Shown piece by piece: positions 57,911-64,000 of a stretch of DNA of 64,000 nucleotides; position 1 is the stretch's first letter, and every line of letters starts with the position of its first letter. The notes under the pieces are model-generated. The model did no database searches and was not told the origin of the DNA. It was given only the letters and a program-made list of their open reading frames with translations. The stretch is from NCBI RefSeq assembly GCF_017876545.1, contig NZ_JAGIOD010000001.1, positions 1,674,001 through 1,738,000 of the forward strand, given 5' to 3'. This stretch comes from Brachybacterium sacelli (GTDB lineage: Bacteria > Actinomycetota > Actinomycetes > Actinomycetales > Dermabacteraceae). The translations under genes were made by a program, and so were the position numbers.

Positions 57911-59854
57911 TCACATCTCCTGTGCCGTCAGCGGGATCCGCCCGCCGGCGAGGACCATGTCGACCTGCCGCGGCGAGAGCCGGTGGTGCAGGCCCACCTC
58001 CCGACCGCCGATCCTCGCGGTGAGCTGCCGGCCACCGCGCAGCGCGTCGTGGATCCCGTCCAGGACCACCTCGTCGCCCTGGGCGAGGCCGTCGTGGGCG
58101 GTGGGGTCGTCGAACTCGAGGGCGAGGATCCCGAAGTTGGCGAGGTTCTGCCAGTGGATCCGGGCGAAGGACTTCGCGATCACCGCCCGCAGCCCCAGGT
58201 AGCGCGGGGCGATCACGGCGTGCTCGCGCGAGGAGCCCTGCCCGTAGTTGTCCCCGGCGATCACCACGTGCCCACCCTCGGCCTCCCGGGCGCGCTGCGG
58301 GTAGGTCCCGTCGAGCCGGGTGAAGGAGAATTCGGCGATCTTGGGGATGTTGCTGCGGAAGGGCAGCACCCGCGAGCCGGCCGGCATGATCTCGTCGGTG
58401 GAGACGTTGTCGCCCATCACCAGCAGCGCCGGCACCGCCAGGTGGTCCTCGACGGGTGCGAACTCCGGCAGTGACGAGATGTTCGGCCCCTTGACCAGCT
58501 CGACGCCCGCCGCCTGCTCGGGCGGCAGCGGCGGCAGCAGCATGTCGTCCACCGTCGAGTAGAACTCCGGCATCGTCGGCCGCGGGTACGCCAGGTCGTG
58601 GCTGCTCTCGAGCGTGCGGGGGTCGGTGATCCGCCCGGTCAGCGCGGCAGCCGCGGCGGTCTCGGGGGAGCACAGCCACACGGCGTCCTCCTCGGTGCCG
58701 GAGCGGCCGGGGAAGTTGCGCGGCATGGTGCGCAGGGAGTTGCGGCCCGTCGCGGGCGCCTGCCCCATCCCGATGCACCCCATGCAACCGGACTGGTGGA
58801 TCCGGGCACCGGCGCTGACCAGCGAGGTGAGCCAGCCGCCGGCGATGAGATCGGCCAGCACCTCCCGGGAGGTGGGGTTGATGTCGAGGGAGATCCCGGG
58901 GCCGGTCTGGTGGCCGTCGAGGATCTCGGCGACCACCGCGAAGTCCCGCAGCCCCGGGTTCGCGGAGGAGCCGACGACCACCTGGGAGACGTCCTCGCCG
59001 GCCACGGAGGCGACGGTGACGACGTTGCCGGGGGAGGAGGGCTTCGCGATCAGCGGTTCCAGCTGCGAGAGATCGATGTGCTCGGTGACGTCGTAGGTGG
59101 CGTCCTCGTCGGCCTCCCAGCGCTCGAACTCCCCGGCGCGGCCGACGGACTCGAGGTAGGAGCGCACGGCGTCGTCGGCCGGGAACACCGTCGCAGTCGC
59201 ACCGAGCTCGGCGCCCATGTTCGCGATGACATGGCGGTCCATCGCGGTCAGCTGCTTCAGGCCCTCGCCGTGGTACTCGATGATGCGGCCGACGCCGCCC
59301 TTGACGTCGTGGCGACGCAGCATCTCCAGCACCACGTCCTTGGCACTGACCCAGTCCGGCAGCGATCCCGTCAGCTCCACGCCCCAGATCTCCGGGGTCG
59401 AGACGTACAGCGGCTGGCCGGCCATCGCCATCGCGATCTCGAGACCGCCGACGCCGATCGCGAGCATGCCCAGGGCGCCGGCCGCGCAGGTGTGGGAGTC
59501 CGAGCCGATCAGCAGCGTGCCGGGGCGTCCGAAGTGGGCCTGGTGGACAGGATGGGAGACGCCGTTGCCGGCTTTGGAGAACCACAGGCCGAAGCGCTGC
59601 GCGGCGGATTCCAGGAAGAGGTGGTCATCAGGGTTCTTCTCGTCGGTCTGCAGCAGGTTGTGGTCGACGTACTGGACCGACAGCTCGGTGCGGATCCGCT
59701 CCAGGCCCATCGCCTCGAGCTCGAGCATCACCATGGTGCCGGTGGCGTCCTGGGTGAGGGTCTGATCGACACGTAGGCCGATCTCGGAGCCGGGCTCGAG
59801 CGAGCCTTCGACGAGGTGTTCGGCGATGAGCTTCTGTGCGACGTTGCGTGCCAC
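57911..59854 (-). CDS. Single-chain aconitase-family hydratase, short type
   Basis: 647 residues, shorter than bacterial AcnA. Present: VQYVDHNLLQTDEKNPDDH, LLIGSDSHTCAAGALGML, SGCMGCIGMGQAP with two Fe-S cysteines (357 and 360), and a swivel domain with VMGDNVSTDEIMPAGS and GDNYGQGSSREHA. At the position of the first Fe-S cysteine (GSCTN in most relatives) the sequence is GSSAN, with Ser297. The GTG start at 59854 follows GGAGGG. It is separated by 135 nt from the ATP-grasp gene. It may hydrate a citrate-like acid other than citrate. The missing cysteine may be normal for this short subfamily. Confidence 0.85.
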   Translation of the reverse strand: MARNVAQKLIAEHLVEGSLEPGSEIGLRVDQTLTQDATGTMVMLELEAMGLERIRTELSVQYVDHNLLQTDEKNPDDHLFLESAAQRFGLWFSKAGNGVSHPVHQAHFGRPGTLLIGSDSHTCAAGALGMLAIGVGGLEIAMAMAGQPLYVSTPEIWGVELTGSLPDWVSAKDVVLEMLRRHDVKGGVGRIIEYHGEGLKQLTAMDRHVIANMGAELGATATVFPADDAVRSYLESVGRAGEFERWEADEDATYDVTEHIDLSQLEPLIAKPSSPGNVVTVASVAGEDVSQVVVGSSANPGLRDFAVVAEILDGHQTGPGISLDINPTSREVLADLIAGGWLTSLVSAGARIHQSGCMGCIGMGQAPATGRNSLRTMPRNFPGRSGTEEDAVWLCSPETAAAAALTGRITDPRTLESSHDLAYPRPTMPEFYSTVDDMLLPPLPPEQAAGVELVKGPNISSLPEFAPVEDHLAVPALLVMGDNVSTDEIMPAGSRVLPFRSNIPKIAEFSFTRLDGTYPQRAREAEGGHVVIAGDNYGQGSSREHAVIAPRYLGLRAVIAKSFARIHWQNLANFGILALEFDDPTAHDGLAQGDEVVLDGIHDALRGGRQLTARIGGREVGLHHRLSPRQVDMVLAGGRIPLTAQEM

Positions 59855-59960
59855 GGGGCTGCCCTCCAGAGGATTGCGGCCCGGCGCCGGTCCGGCGGCG
59901 GACCTCTTGCCACCATAAGCCCGAACTCGGACCGGCGCACCCACGCGGTGGGAGATGGGG

Positions 59961-59966
59961 TACGGT
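59961..59966 (+). promoter_or_regulatory. -10 element of a leaderless aromatic leader transcript
   Basis: TACGGT (TAnnnT) ends 6 nt before the ATG of the leader peptide at 59973, the spacing of leaderless actinobacterial transcripts. No good -35 is visible. The 5-prime end of the message would coincide with the leader-peptide start codon. Confidence 0.5.
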
Positions 59967-59972
59967 CCTGGA

Positions 59973-60032
59973 ATGACGAACCGTTGGTTTACCTATGCGC
60001 AGTCGGCCCTGGAGGGGCCGGCGACGGCATAG
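59973..60032 (+). CDS. Aromatic leader peptide (Trp-Phe-Tyr) of the DAHP synthase gene
   Basis: A 19-residue peptide, MTNRWFTYAQSALEGPATA. Trp, Phe and Tyr fall at positions 5, 6 and 8, one of each aromatic amino acid within four codons. It ends 102 nt before the gene for the first enzyme of aromatic synthesis. A six-pair hairpin (60004-60009 with 60015-60020) starts 7 nt after the Tyr codon, so a stalled ribosome would cover it. This is the classical layout of ribosome-mediated attenuation with all three end products sensed. Confidence 0.8.
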   Translation: MTNRWFTYAQSALEGPATA

Positions 60033-60056
60033 CGTCACCAACCCTTCAGAGCCGAC

Positions 60057-60090
60057 GGGCAGAGCAGATGCTCTGCCCTTCGCCGTTTCC
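60057..60090 (+). terminator. Attenuator hairpin of the DAHP synthase leader
   Basis: GGGCAGAGCA (60057-60066) and TGCTCTGCCC (60069-60078) are perfect 10 nt arms, followed by TTCGCCGTTTCC, a modest T-rich tail. Alternative partners exist: CAGAGCC (60047-60053) can pair with GGCTCTG (60095-60101), and GCAGAGC (60059-60065) with GCTCTGC (60096-60102). These allow mutually exclusive terminator and antiterminator forms. Confidence 0.7.
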
Positions 60091-60134
60091 GGCGGGCTCT
60101 GCAGCGGGTCCGCCCTGACCCCAGGACAGGACCC

Positions 60135-61262
60135 ATGACCGTTCTCGACTCCGCCCCTGCCGCAGCGTCCGCCGTGCGTTCCGCGGCCCCCACCACCGCG
60201 CGCGACCGCCACATCGCGAGCTTCACGCCGCTGCCCACCCCGGCCGAGCTCCGCGCCGAGCTGCCGATGGATCCCGAGCACGCAGAGCTGGTCGCCGAGC
60301 ATCGGGAGGCCGTGCGCTCCACCCTCCGTGGCACCGACGACCGCCTGCTGGTGATCGTGGGCCCCTGCTCGATCCACGACCCCGACGCCGGCCTCGAGTA
60401 CGCGCGCCTGCTCGCGGATGCGCAGGCTGAGCTGGGTGATGACCTGCTCCTGGTGATGCGCACGTACTTCGAGAAGCCTCGCACCACCGTGGGCTGGAAG
60501 GGCCTGATCAACGACCCGCATCTGAACGGCAGTCACGACATCGCCACCGGACTGCGCCGGGCGCGTGCTTTCCTGCGCGAGGTCACGGCTCTCGGCCTGC
60601 CCTGCGCCACGGAGTTCCTCGAGCCGATCAGCCCCCAGTACATCGCCGATATCATCAGCTGGGGCGCGATCGGTGCCCGCACCACCGAGAGCCAGATCCA
60701 CCGCCAGCTCGCCTCCGGGCTGTCGATGCCGATCGGCTTCAAGAACGGCACCGATGGCGCCATCCAGGTCGCACTCGATGCGGTGGCGGCTGCCTCGACC
60801 CCGCAGGCCTTCCTGGGCATCGGGGCCGACGGGCGCGCGAGCCTGGTCTCCACCACCGGCAACCCCGACGTCTCCCTCATCCTGCGCGGCGGATCCACCG
60901 GAGCGAACTGGGGCCCGGGTCCCGTGCGCGCCTCCGCCGAGCGCCTGACCGAGCAGGGCCTCGTGCCGCGCCTGATCATCGACGCCAGCCACGGCAACAG
61001 CGGCAAGGACCACCGACGGCAGGCGGAGGTCGCCGCCGCGCTGTCCGACCAGGTCGCCGTCGACGGGGAGGCGATCGCGGGGATCATGCTCGAGAGCAAC
61101 CTCGTGGCCGGCGCGCAGACGCTCGATGTCGACGCGGGGCCCGCCGGACTCGTCCACGGGCAGTCCGTCACCGACAAGTGCATGGACTGGGAAGTCACCG
61201 ACGAGGTGCTGCGCGGGCTCGCCGGGGGAGTGCAGCGGCGTCGGGTCGCGGCGGCGAGGTGA
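60135..61262 (+). CDS. 3-deoxy-7-phosphoheptulonate (DAHP) synthase, class I (AroG/F/H type)
   Basis: 375 residues. The enzyme condenses phosphoenolpyruvate and erythrose 4-phosphate, the first step of the shikimate pathway. Class I blocks: VIVGPCSIHDPDAGLEYA (metal Cys), RTYFEKPRTTVGWKGLINDP, CATEFLEPISPQYIAD, FKNGTDG, LRGGSTGANW and RLIIDASHGNSGKDH (metal His region), DVDAGPAGLVHGQSVTDKC. The ATG at 60135 gives the usual length with a short N-terminal extension that could carry allosteric regulation. It is preceded by the aromatic leader peptide and attenuator. Confidence 0.95.
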   Translation: MTVLDSAPAAASAVRSAAPTTARDRHIASFTPLPTPAELRAELPMDPEHAELVAEHREAVRSTLRGTDDRLLVIVGPCSIHDPDAGLEYARLLADAQAELGDDLLLVMRTYFEKPRTTVGWKGLINDPHLNGSHDIATGLRRARAFLREVTALGLPCATEFLEPISPQYIADIISWGAIGARTTESQIHRQLASGLSMPIGFKNGTDGAIQVALDAVAAASTPQAFLGIGADGRASLVSTTGNPDVSLILRGGSTGANWGPGPVRASAERLTEQGLVPRLIIDASHGNSGKDHRRQAEVAAALSDQVAVDGEAIAGIMLESNLVAGAQTLDVDAGPAGLVHGQSVTDKCMDWEVTDEVLRGLAGGVQRRRVAAAR

Positions 61263-61383
61263 TCATGGGTCCTGGTGGGTGCGCACCGCAGACGAGGGAC
61301 AGGAGCGGCACGACGCGACGCACCGCGACGGCTCCTGCCGCTGACGTCCCTGATGTGCTGCCCGAAGAGCGCGCCGGGCCGCC

Positions 61384-62280
61384 TCAGTCCGCCCGGCGCA
61401 GCGTGCGCGTGATCGTCTCGCGCACCCGGCCGGCCATCCCGGGGCCGTCGACGGGGGCGCGGCCGGCCACCTGGAGCGGGATGAACTCGGGCCAGTTCGG
61501 GCCGAAGTTCAGCAGGCGCTGGAGGTCACACGCCGGGTCGACCCTCACCCCGGCCAGCTCCTCGTAGTCGTCGAGGAACCACATGGCGGCGTCGGCGGAG
61601 AACAGCACGGCGAGGTTGAGCCGGCAATGGCCCACGTCCAGACCACGGTCCGCGAGGCCGACGGTGGGCCAGTCCACCACCGCCGAGATGCTCCCGCCCT
61701 GCCAGAGCACGTTGAAGTGCTGGTAGTCGCCATGGCTGAGCACGGCGCGGGCAGGATCCGCGGGTCGAGCGGCGAGCTCGCGGGCGGTGCGGGCGAGCCC
61801 CGGGTCGCCGCCCTGCTCCAGCCAGGACAGTTCGGAGGACGCCCACAGTTCGCAGGGGCCGAGCACCGGCGGCGGCACCGCGTGGATCCGCGCCAGCATC
61901 GCGGCGAGCCGGCGCACCCAGGCGCGCAGGTCGAACGGCGCGAGCTCCACCTGCCCGGGCAGGAAACGGGTGAGCGTGGTCGGCAGCCCGGAAGCGGCTC
62001 CCTCGGGATCGGCGGCGAGCAGCGAAGGGATCGGCAGACCGGCATCGGCCAGGGCGTCCAGCCCAGCCGCCTCACGGCGGACCATGTCGTGCTGCCAGCT
62101 CCCGTCCCCGGACCAGCGCCGCACGACGACGTCACCGCGACCGTCCGCGCGCCGCACCTGCAGCATCTGCCCGGTGATGCCGCCGACCAGCGAACGCACC
62201 AGCGAGACCTCCCCGACGAAGGGGGAGAGCCAGGCGCGCAGCGCCGGGTCGAGGTCCGAGGAATTGGAGTTCTGGGGCAT
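61384..62280 (-). CDS. Aminoglycoside/choline phosphotransferase-family kinase
   Basis: 298 residues of the APH fold. The catalytic loop is LSHGDYQHFNVLW (His183, Asp185, Asn190), and the metal loop is AVVDWPTVGLADRG (Asp203). The N-lobe has a nucleotide loop SLVGGITGQMLQVRR and VVVRRW with the ATP lysine replaced by Arg, a change to note. Acceptor unknown: an antibiotic, a sugar or a small alcohol. The ATG at 62280 lacks a clear ribosome site. A TTG 12 codons upstream is an alternative. Confidence 0.82.
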   Translation of the reverse strand: MPQNSNSSDLDPALRAWLSPFVGEVSLVRSLVGGITGQMLQVRRADGRGDVVVRRWSGDGSWQHDMVRREAAGLDALADAGLPIPSLLAADPEGAASGLPTTLTRFLPGQVELAPFDLRAWVRRLAAMLARIHAVPPPVLGPCELWASSELSWLEQGGDPGLARTARELAARPADPARAVLSHGDYQHFNVLWQGGSISAVVDWPTVGLADRGLDVGHCRLNLAVLFSADAAMWFLDDYEELAGVRVDPACDLQRLLNFGPNWPEFIPLQVAGRAPVDGPGMAGRVRETITRTLRRAD

Positions 62281-62375
62281 GCGGCAGAGACTGTCAGAGG
62301 GGCCCGAAGGGCTCAATCGGATTCCGGGACCTCAGCGAGCCTTTCCGGGCAGGATCTGTCCTCGCATATTCCTGC

Positions 62376-62525
62376 GGTGGGAGTGCACAGCGGGACAGCG
62401 CCGCCGGTGTCCGCACCCTGCACGCCCCGGAGACGACGCCCTGGGGCAACCATCGCGTCGAGATGCTCGACCCCGAAGGGCATCAGTGGTCGGTGGGCGG
62501 CTGCCGGCCCGGTCGGCCCTGGTGA
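62376..62525 (+). pseudogene. C-terminal remnant of a second VOC-family protein
   Basis: In one frame the end reads AAGVRTLHAPETTPWGNHRV, EMLDPEGHQWSVGG, then RPGRPW and stop (62523-62525). The PWGNxRVEMLDPEGHxWSxG pattern is the ending of PhnB/glyoxalase-like VOC proteins. No start codon or N-terminal half is present. It occupies part of the 317 nt gap between the phosphotransferase start and the DUF5701 gene, and shares its frame with the latter. Confidence 0.6.
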
Positions 62526-62597
62526 GGGAATACCGCAGCGCACGGGGACGTTGACAAGCGGTCCGCGCAGGATCCGCCGCCCCTCCCAGGAGAAGCC

Positions 62598-63266
62598 ATC
62601 ACCGAGCACACTGCACTCACGAGCTCGTCCGCCGTCGTCCTCCCGGCTCTCGCCGCGCAGGCACAGCGCCTCATCGACCTCGACGTCCATTCCCTCGCAG
62701 GCCTCTCTACGGAGGCGATGCGGGCGGCCGTCGCACAGTGGGGGAGCGAGCGCACCGACGCCCTGCTCGTGTTCCGTCCGGACCTCGCGCCCCCGTCGAC
62801 CCTCGCCCCCCTCATGCGACGGGGCGAGAAGCCCGGGTTCGTGGTCGAGGACATGACCGACGTGGACCGCTTCGCGCCCACCGGCCTCGAGCTCCCCGGG
62901 GAAGCGCTCTATCTCGTCACGGGCATCGCCCGCGGGGACGAGTTCGAGAACGCCTCGCCCGCCGAGGCGCTCGCCGAGCTCACCGCCCGCGACCGCAGCC
63001 CGCTGCTGCTCACCGAGGGGCTGCACTGGGTGCTCCAGCAGCCGGAGGTGCTCGAGCGCAACCACTGCTTCATGACCATCGGCTCGCGGCTGATGAAGGC
63101 GACCGGCAAGCTCGACTCCCGTACGCCGGCGCTGTGGATCTCGAACGGCACCGGACGCGACGGGAAGGAGCGCAAGGACGCCCCGAAGCTCGGCTGGTGC
63201 TGGTGGAACAACCGCCACACCTGGCTCGGCATCGCCTCGGCCGCGGGGCGGTCCACCGGAGCGTGA
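62598..63266 (+). CDS. DUF5701-family protein, apparently with a non-canonical ATC start
   Basis: The conserved body matches DUF5701: LLTEGLHWVLQQPEVLERNH, FMTIGSRLMKATGKLDSRTP, ALWISNGTGRDGKERKDAP and WCWWNNRHTWLGIASAAGR. Function unknown. Family-like helices (LPALAAQAQRLIDLDVHSLA) extend upstream of the first ATG at 62718, which also has poor ribosome spacing. AGGAG sits 5 nt before an ATC at 62598 that would begin I/M-TEHTALTSSS. No ATG, GTG or TTG exists in frame between the VOC stop at 62525 and 62718. Either ATC is used or the start was lost. The ATG at 62718 would give 182 residues. Confidence 0.75.
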   Translation: MTEHTALTSSSAVVLPALAAQAQRLIDLDVHSLAGLSTEAMRAAVAQWGSERTDALLVFRPDLAPPSTLAPLMRRGEKPGFVVEDMTDVDRFAPTGLELPGEALYLVTGIARGDEFENASPAEALAELTARDRSPLLLTEGLHWVLQQPEVLERNHCFMTIGSRLMKATGKLDSRTPALWISNGTGRDGKERKDAPKLGWCWWNNRHTWLGIASAAGRSTGA

Positions 63267-63478
63267 CGCCTCTGTCGACACTGCGCTGCATCCTGCGCGG
63301 AGGAGGGAAGCTCCCCCGGAGCCGGAACACGATCAACGCCTCGAGACGCACTGCGCACGCGCAGATGCCGTGCGGGCACCGGCATGACAGGCCACGGCGG
63401 ATGTTCGTTGGATGAGATGACACTGCTGGTCATTTGGGTTTTTCCCTGACGCAACGGGATCTCTGGGGTGATCGGTCC

Positions 63479-63546
63479 TTGACGCGCCTACAGCCGAGCC
63501 GTACGTTGTTCGAGGTAAATGGGACGCCGTCCCGCTAAATGGGACG
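63479..63546 (+). promoter_or_regulatory. Promoter and repeat operator of the MHS transporter gene
   Basis: This lies in the 309 nt gene-free stretch 63267-63575, in which nothing else was found. TTGACG (63479-63484), 17 nt and TACGTT (63502-63507) form a strong promoter. Just downstream TAAATGGGACG occurs twice (63516-63526 and 63536-63546), exactly 20 bp apart. GGGACG-C-CGTCCC (63521-63533) is a perfect inverted repeat. Bound protein would block transcription start. The regulator is not in the window. Confidence 0.65.
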
Positions 63547-63575
63547 ACGGCTGATCGGCCCTCGGAGGGAATCCA

Positions 63576-64000
63576 ATGACGCATTCAGCCGCGGTAGGCA
63601 CACGGAGGAACGAGCGCAACACCGTCGTGGCAAGCGTGATCGGCTCCGTGGTCGAGTGGTATGACTTCTTCCTCTACGCGACGATGGCCGCGATCGTCTT
63701 CGACTCGCAGTTCTTCCCTTCGTTCGACCCCCTGATCGGGACGCTCGTCGCTTTCGGCACCTTCGCCGCGGGATTCGTCACCAGGCCGATCGGCGGACTG
63801 ATCTTCGGTCACTTCGGAGATCGGCTCGGGCGCAAGAAGATCCTGGTGACGACGATGCTCATCATGGGTCTCTCGACGTTCTGCATGGGGATCCTGCCCA
63901 CGTACGAGTCGGTCGGTGCTGCTGCCCCGATCCTGCTCCTGCTGCTGCGCATGCTCCAAGGGATCGGGCTCGGCGGCGAATGGGGCGGTGCCGCGATCCT
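63576..64000 (+). CDS. MFS transporter, metabolite:H+ symporter (MHS) family, partial
   Basis: The first 141 residues are visible; the rest lies beyond the window. VIGSVVEWYDFFLYATMAAI is the MHS family first helix. It is followed by GTFAAGFVTRPIGGLIFGHF and GDRLGRKKILVTT, the loop motif between helices two and three, and MLQGIGLGGEWGGAAI. Relatives (ShiA, ProP, KgtP) import shikimate, betaine, dicarboxylates or similar. GGAGGG lies 7 nt before the ATG. Confidence 0.93.
   Translation, partial: MTHSAAVGTRRNERNTVVASVIGSVVEWYDFFLYATMAAIVFDSQFFPSFDPLIGTLVAFGTFAAGFVTRPIGGLIFGHFGDRLGRKKILVTTMLIMGLSTFCMGILPTYESVGAAAPILLLLLRMLQGIGLGGEWGGAAI

Noticed and set aside
1..64000. CRISPR arrays, tRNA or rRNA genes, and intact insertion sequences
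   Set aside because: No regularly spaced repeats, no cloverleaf-like or rRNA-conserved segments and no transposase with terminal repeats were seen on reading; short tRNA-like folds cannot be fully excluded without a covariance search.

Overview
The window is very GC-rich DNA with tightly packed genes, heavy GAG/CTG/CTC codon use, frequent ATGA or TGATG stop/start overlaps, GTG starts and several -10 boxes placed 6-7 nt before a start codon (leaderless transcripts). This points to an actinobacterium, most likely in Micrococcales. A Brachybacterium-like relative would fit the PTS-rich carbohydrate content, but that placement is inference. No rRNA, tRNA, CRISPR array, prophage or intact insertion sequence was seen.

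Layout. 1-2.6 kb: the start of a leftward sugar ABC operon (solute-binding protein, Gfo/Idh oxidoreductase) behind a NUDIX gene and a solute-binding-protein remnant. 2.7-10.1 kb: a leftward operon for TRAP uptake (DctP, DctQ, DctM), a zinc alcohol dehydrogenase, a CitE-type lyase, an acylating aldehyde dehydrogenase and a DeoR regulator. 10.3-13.5 kb: an ascorbate-type PTS IIC-IIB fusion, a SIS protein and a HutC-type GntR repressor. 13.7-15.3 kb: a TetR/NmrA pair with twin operators. 15.4-21.5 kb: a leftward operon (MFS, SDR, alkyl-DHAP-synthase-like FAD oxidase, FGGY kinase) behind a leader terminator and a GlpP-type glycerol-3-phosphate antiterminator. 21.7-27.8 kb: a second GAT-type PTS operon with a class II aldolase and a PRD/EIIA regulator. 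28-28.9 kb: a gene remnant and a VapBC toxin-antitoxin pair. 29-36.5 kb: an acid-sugar dehydratase, then a MurNAc recovery locus (MurQ diverging from MurR-NamZ). 36.6-40.5 kb: an arylamine N-acetyltransferase and a class A beta-lactamase divergent from a LysR regulator that is coupled to a second, signal-less beta-lactamase-fold protein. 40.5-43.8 kb: SDR/TetR, DUF2867 and a lipoprotein sugar dehydrogenase. 44-48.8 kb: GntR(FCD)-TctCBA-DapA-like module. 49-54.4 kb: small genes, then a glucose/GlcNAc-type PTS operon (EIICB, EIIA, LicT-like antiterminator, NanE) behind a recognisable RAT element. 54.5-59.9 kb: an operon of an aconitase-family protein, an ATP-grasp ligase and a CocE-like hydrolase. 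60-61.3 kb: DAHP synthase behind a Trp-Phe-Tyr leader peptide and attenuator. 61.4-64 kb: a phosphotransferase, a VOC remnant, DUF5701 and the start of an MHS-family transporter.

Most clusters pair one transporter with a few catabolic enzymes and one dedicated regulator, so the region reads as an accessory carbon-scavenging island: polyols, amino sugars, sugar acids and cell-wall sugars. The most striking feature is RNA-level control. Three independent leader-RNA systems (GlpP-type antitermination, LicT/RAT antitermination and ribosome-mediated aromatic attenuation) can be read directly from the sequence. Clear inverted-repeat operators also sit on most of the other promoters.
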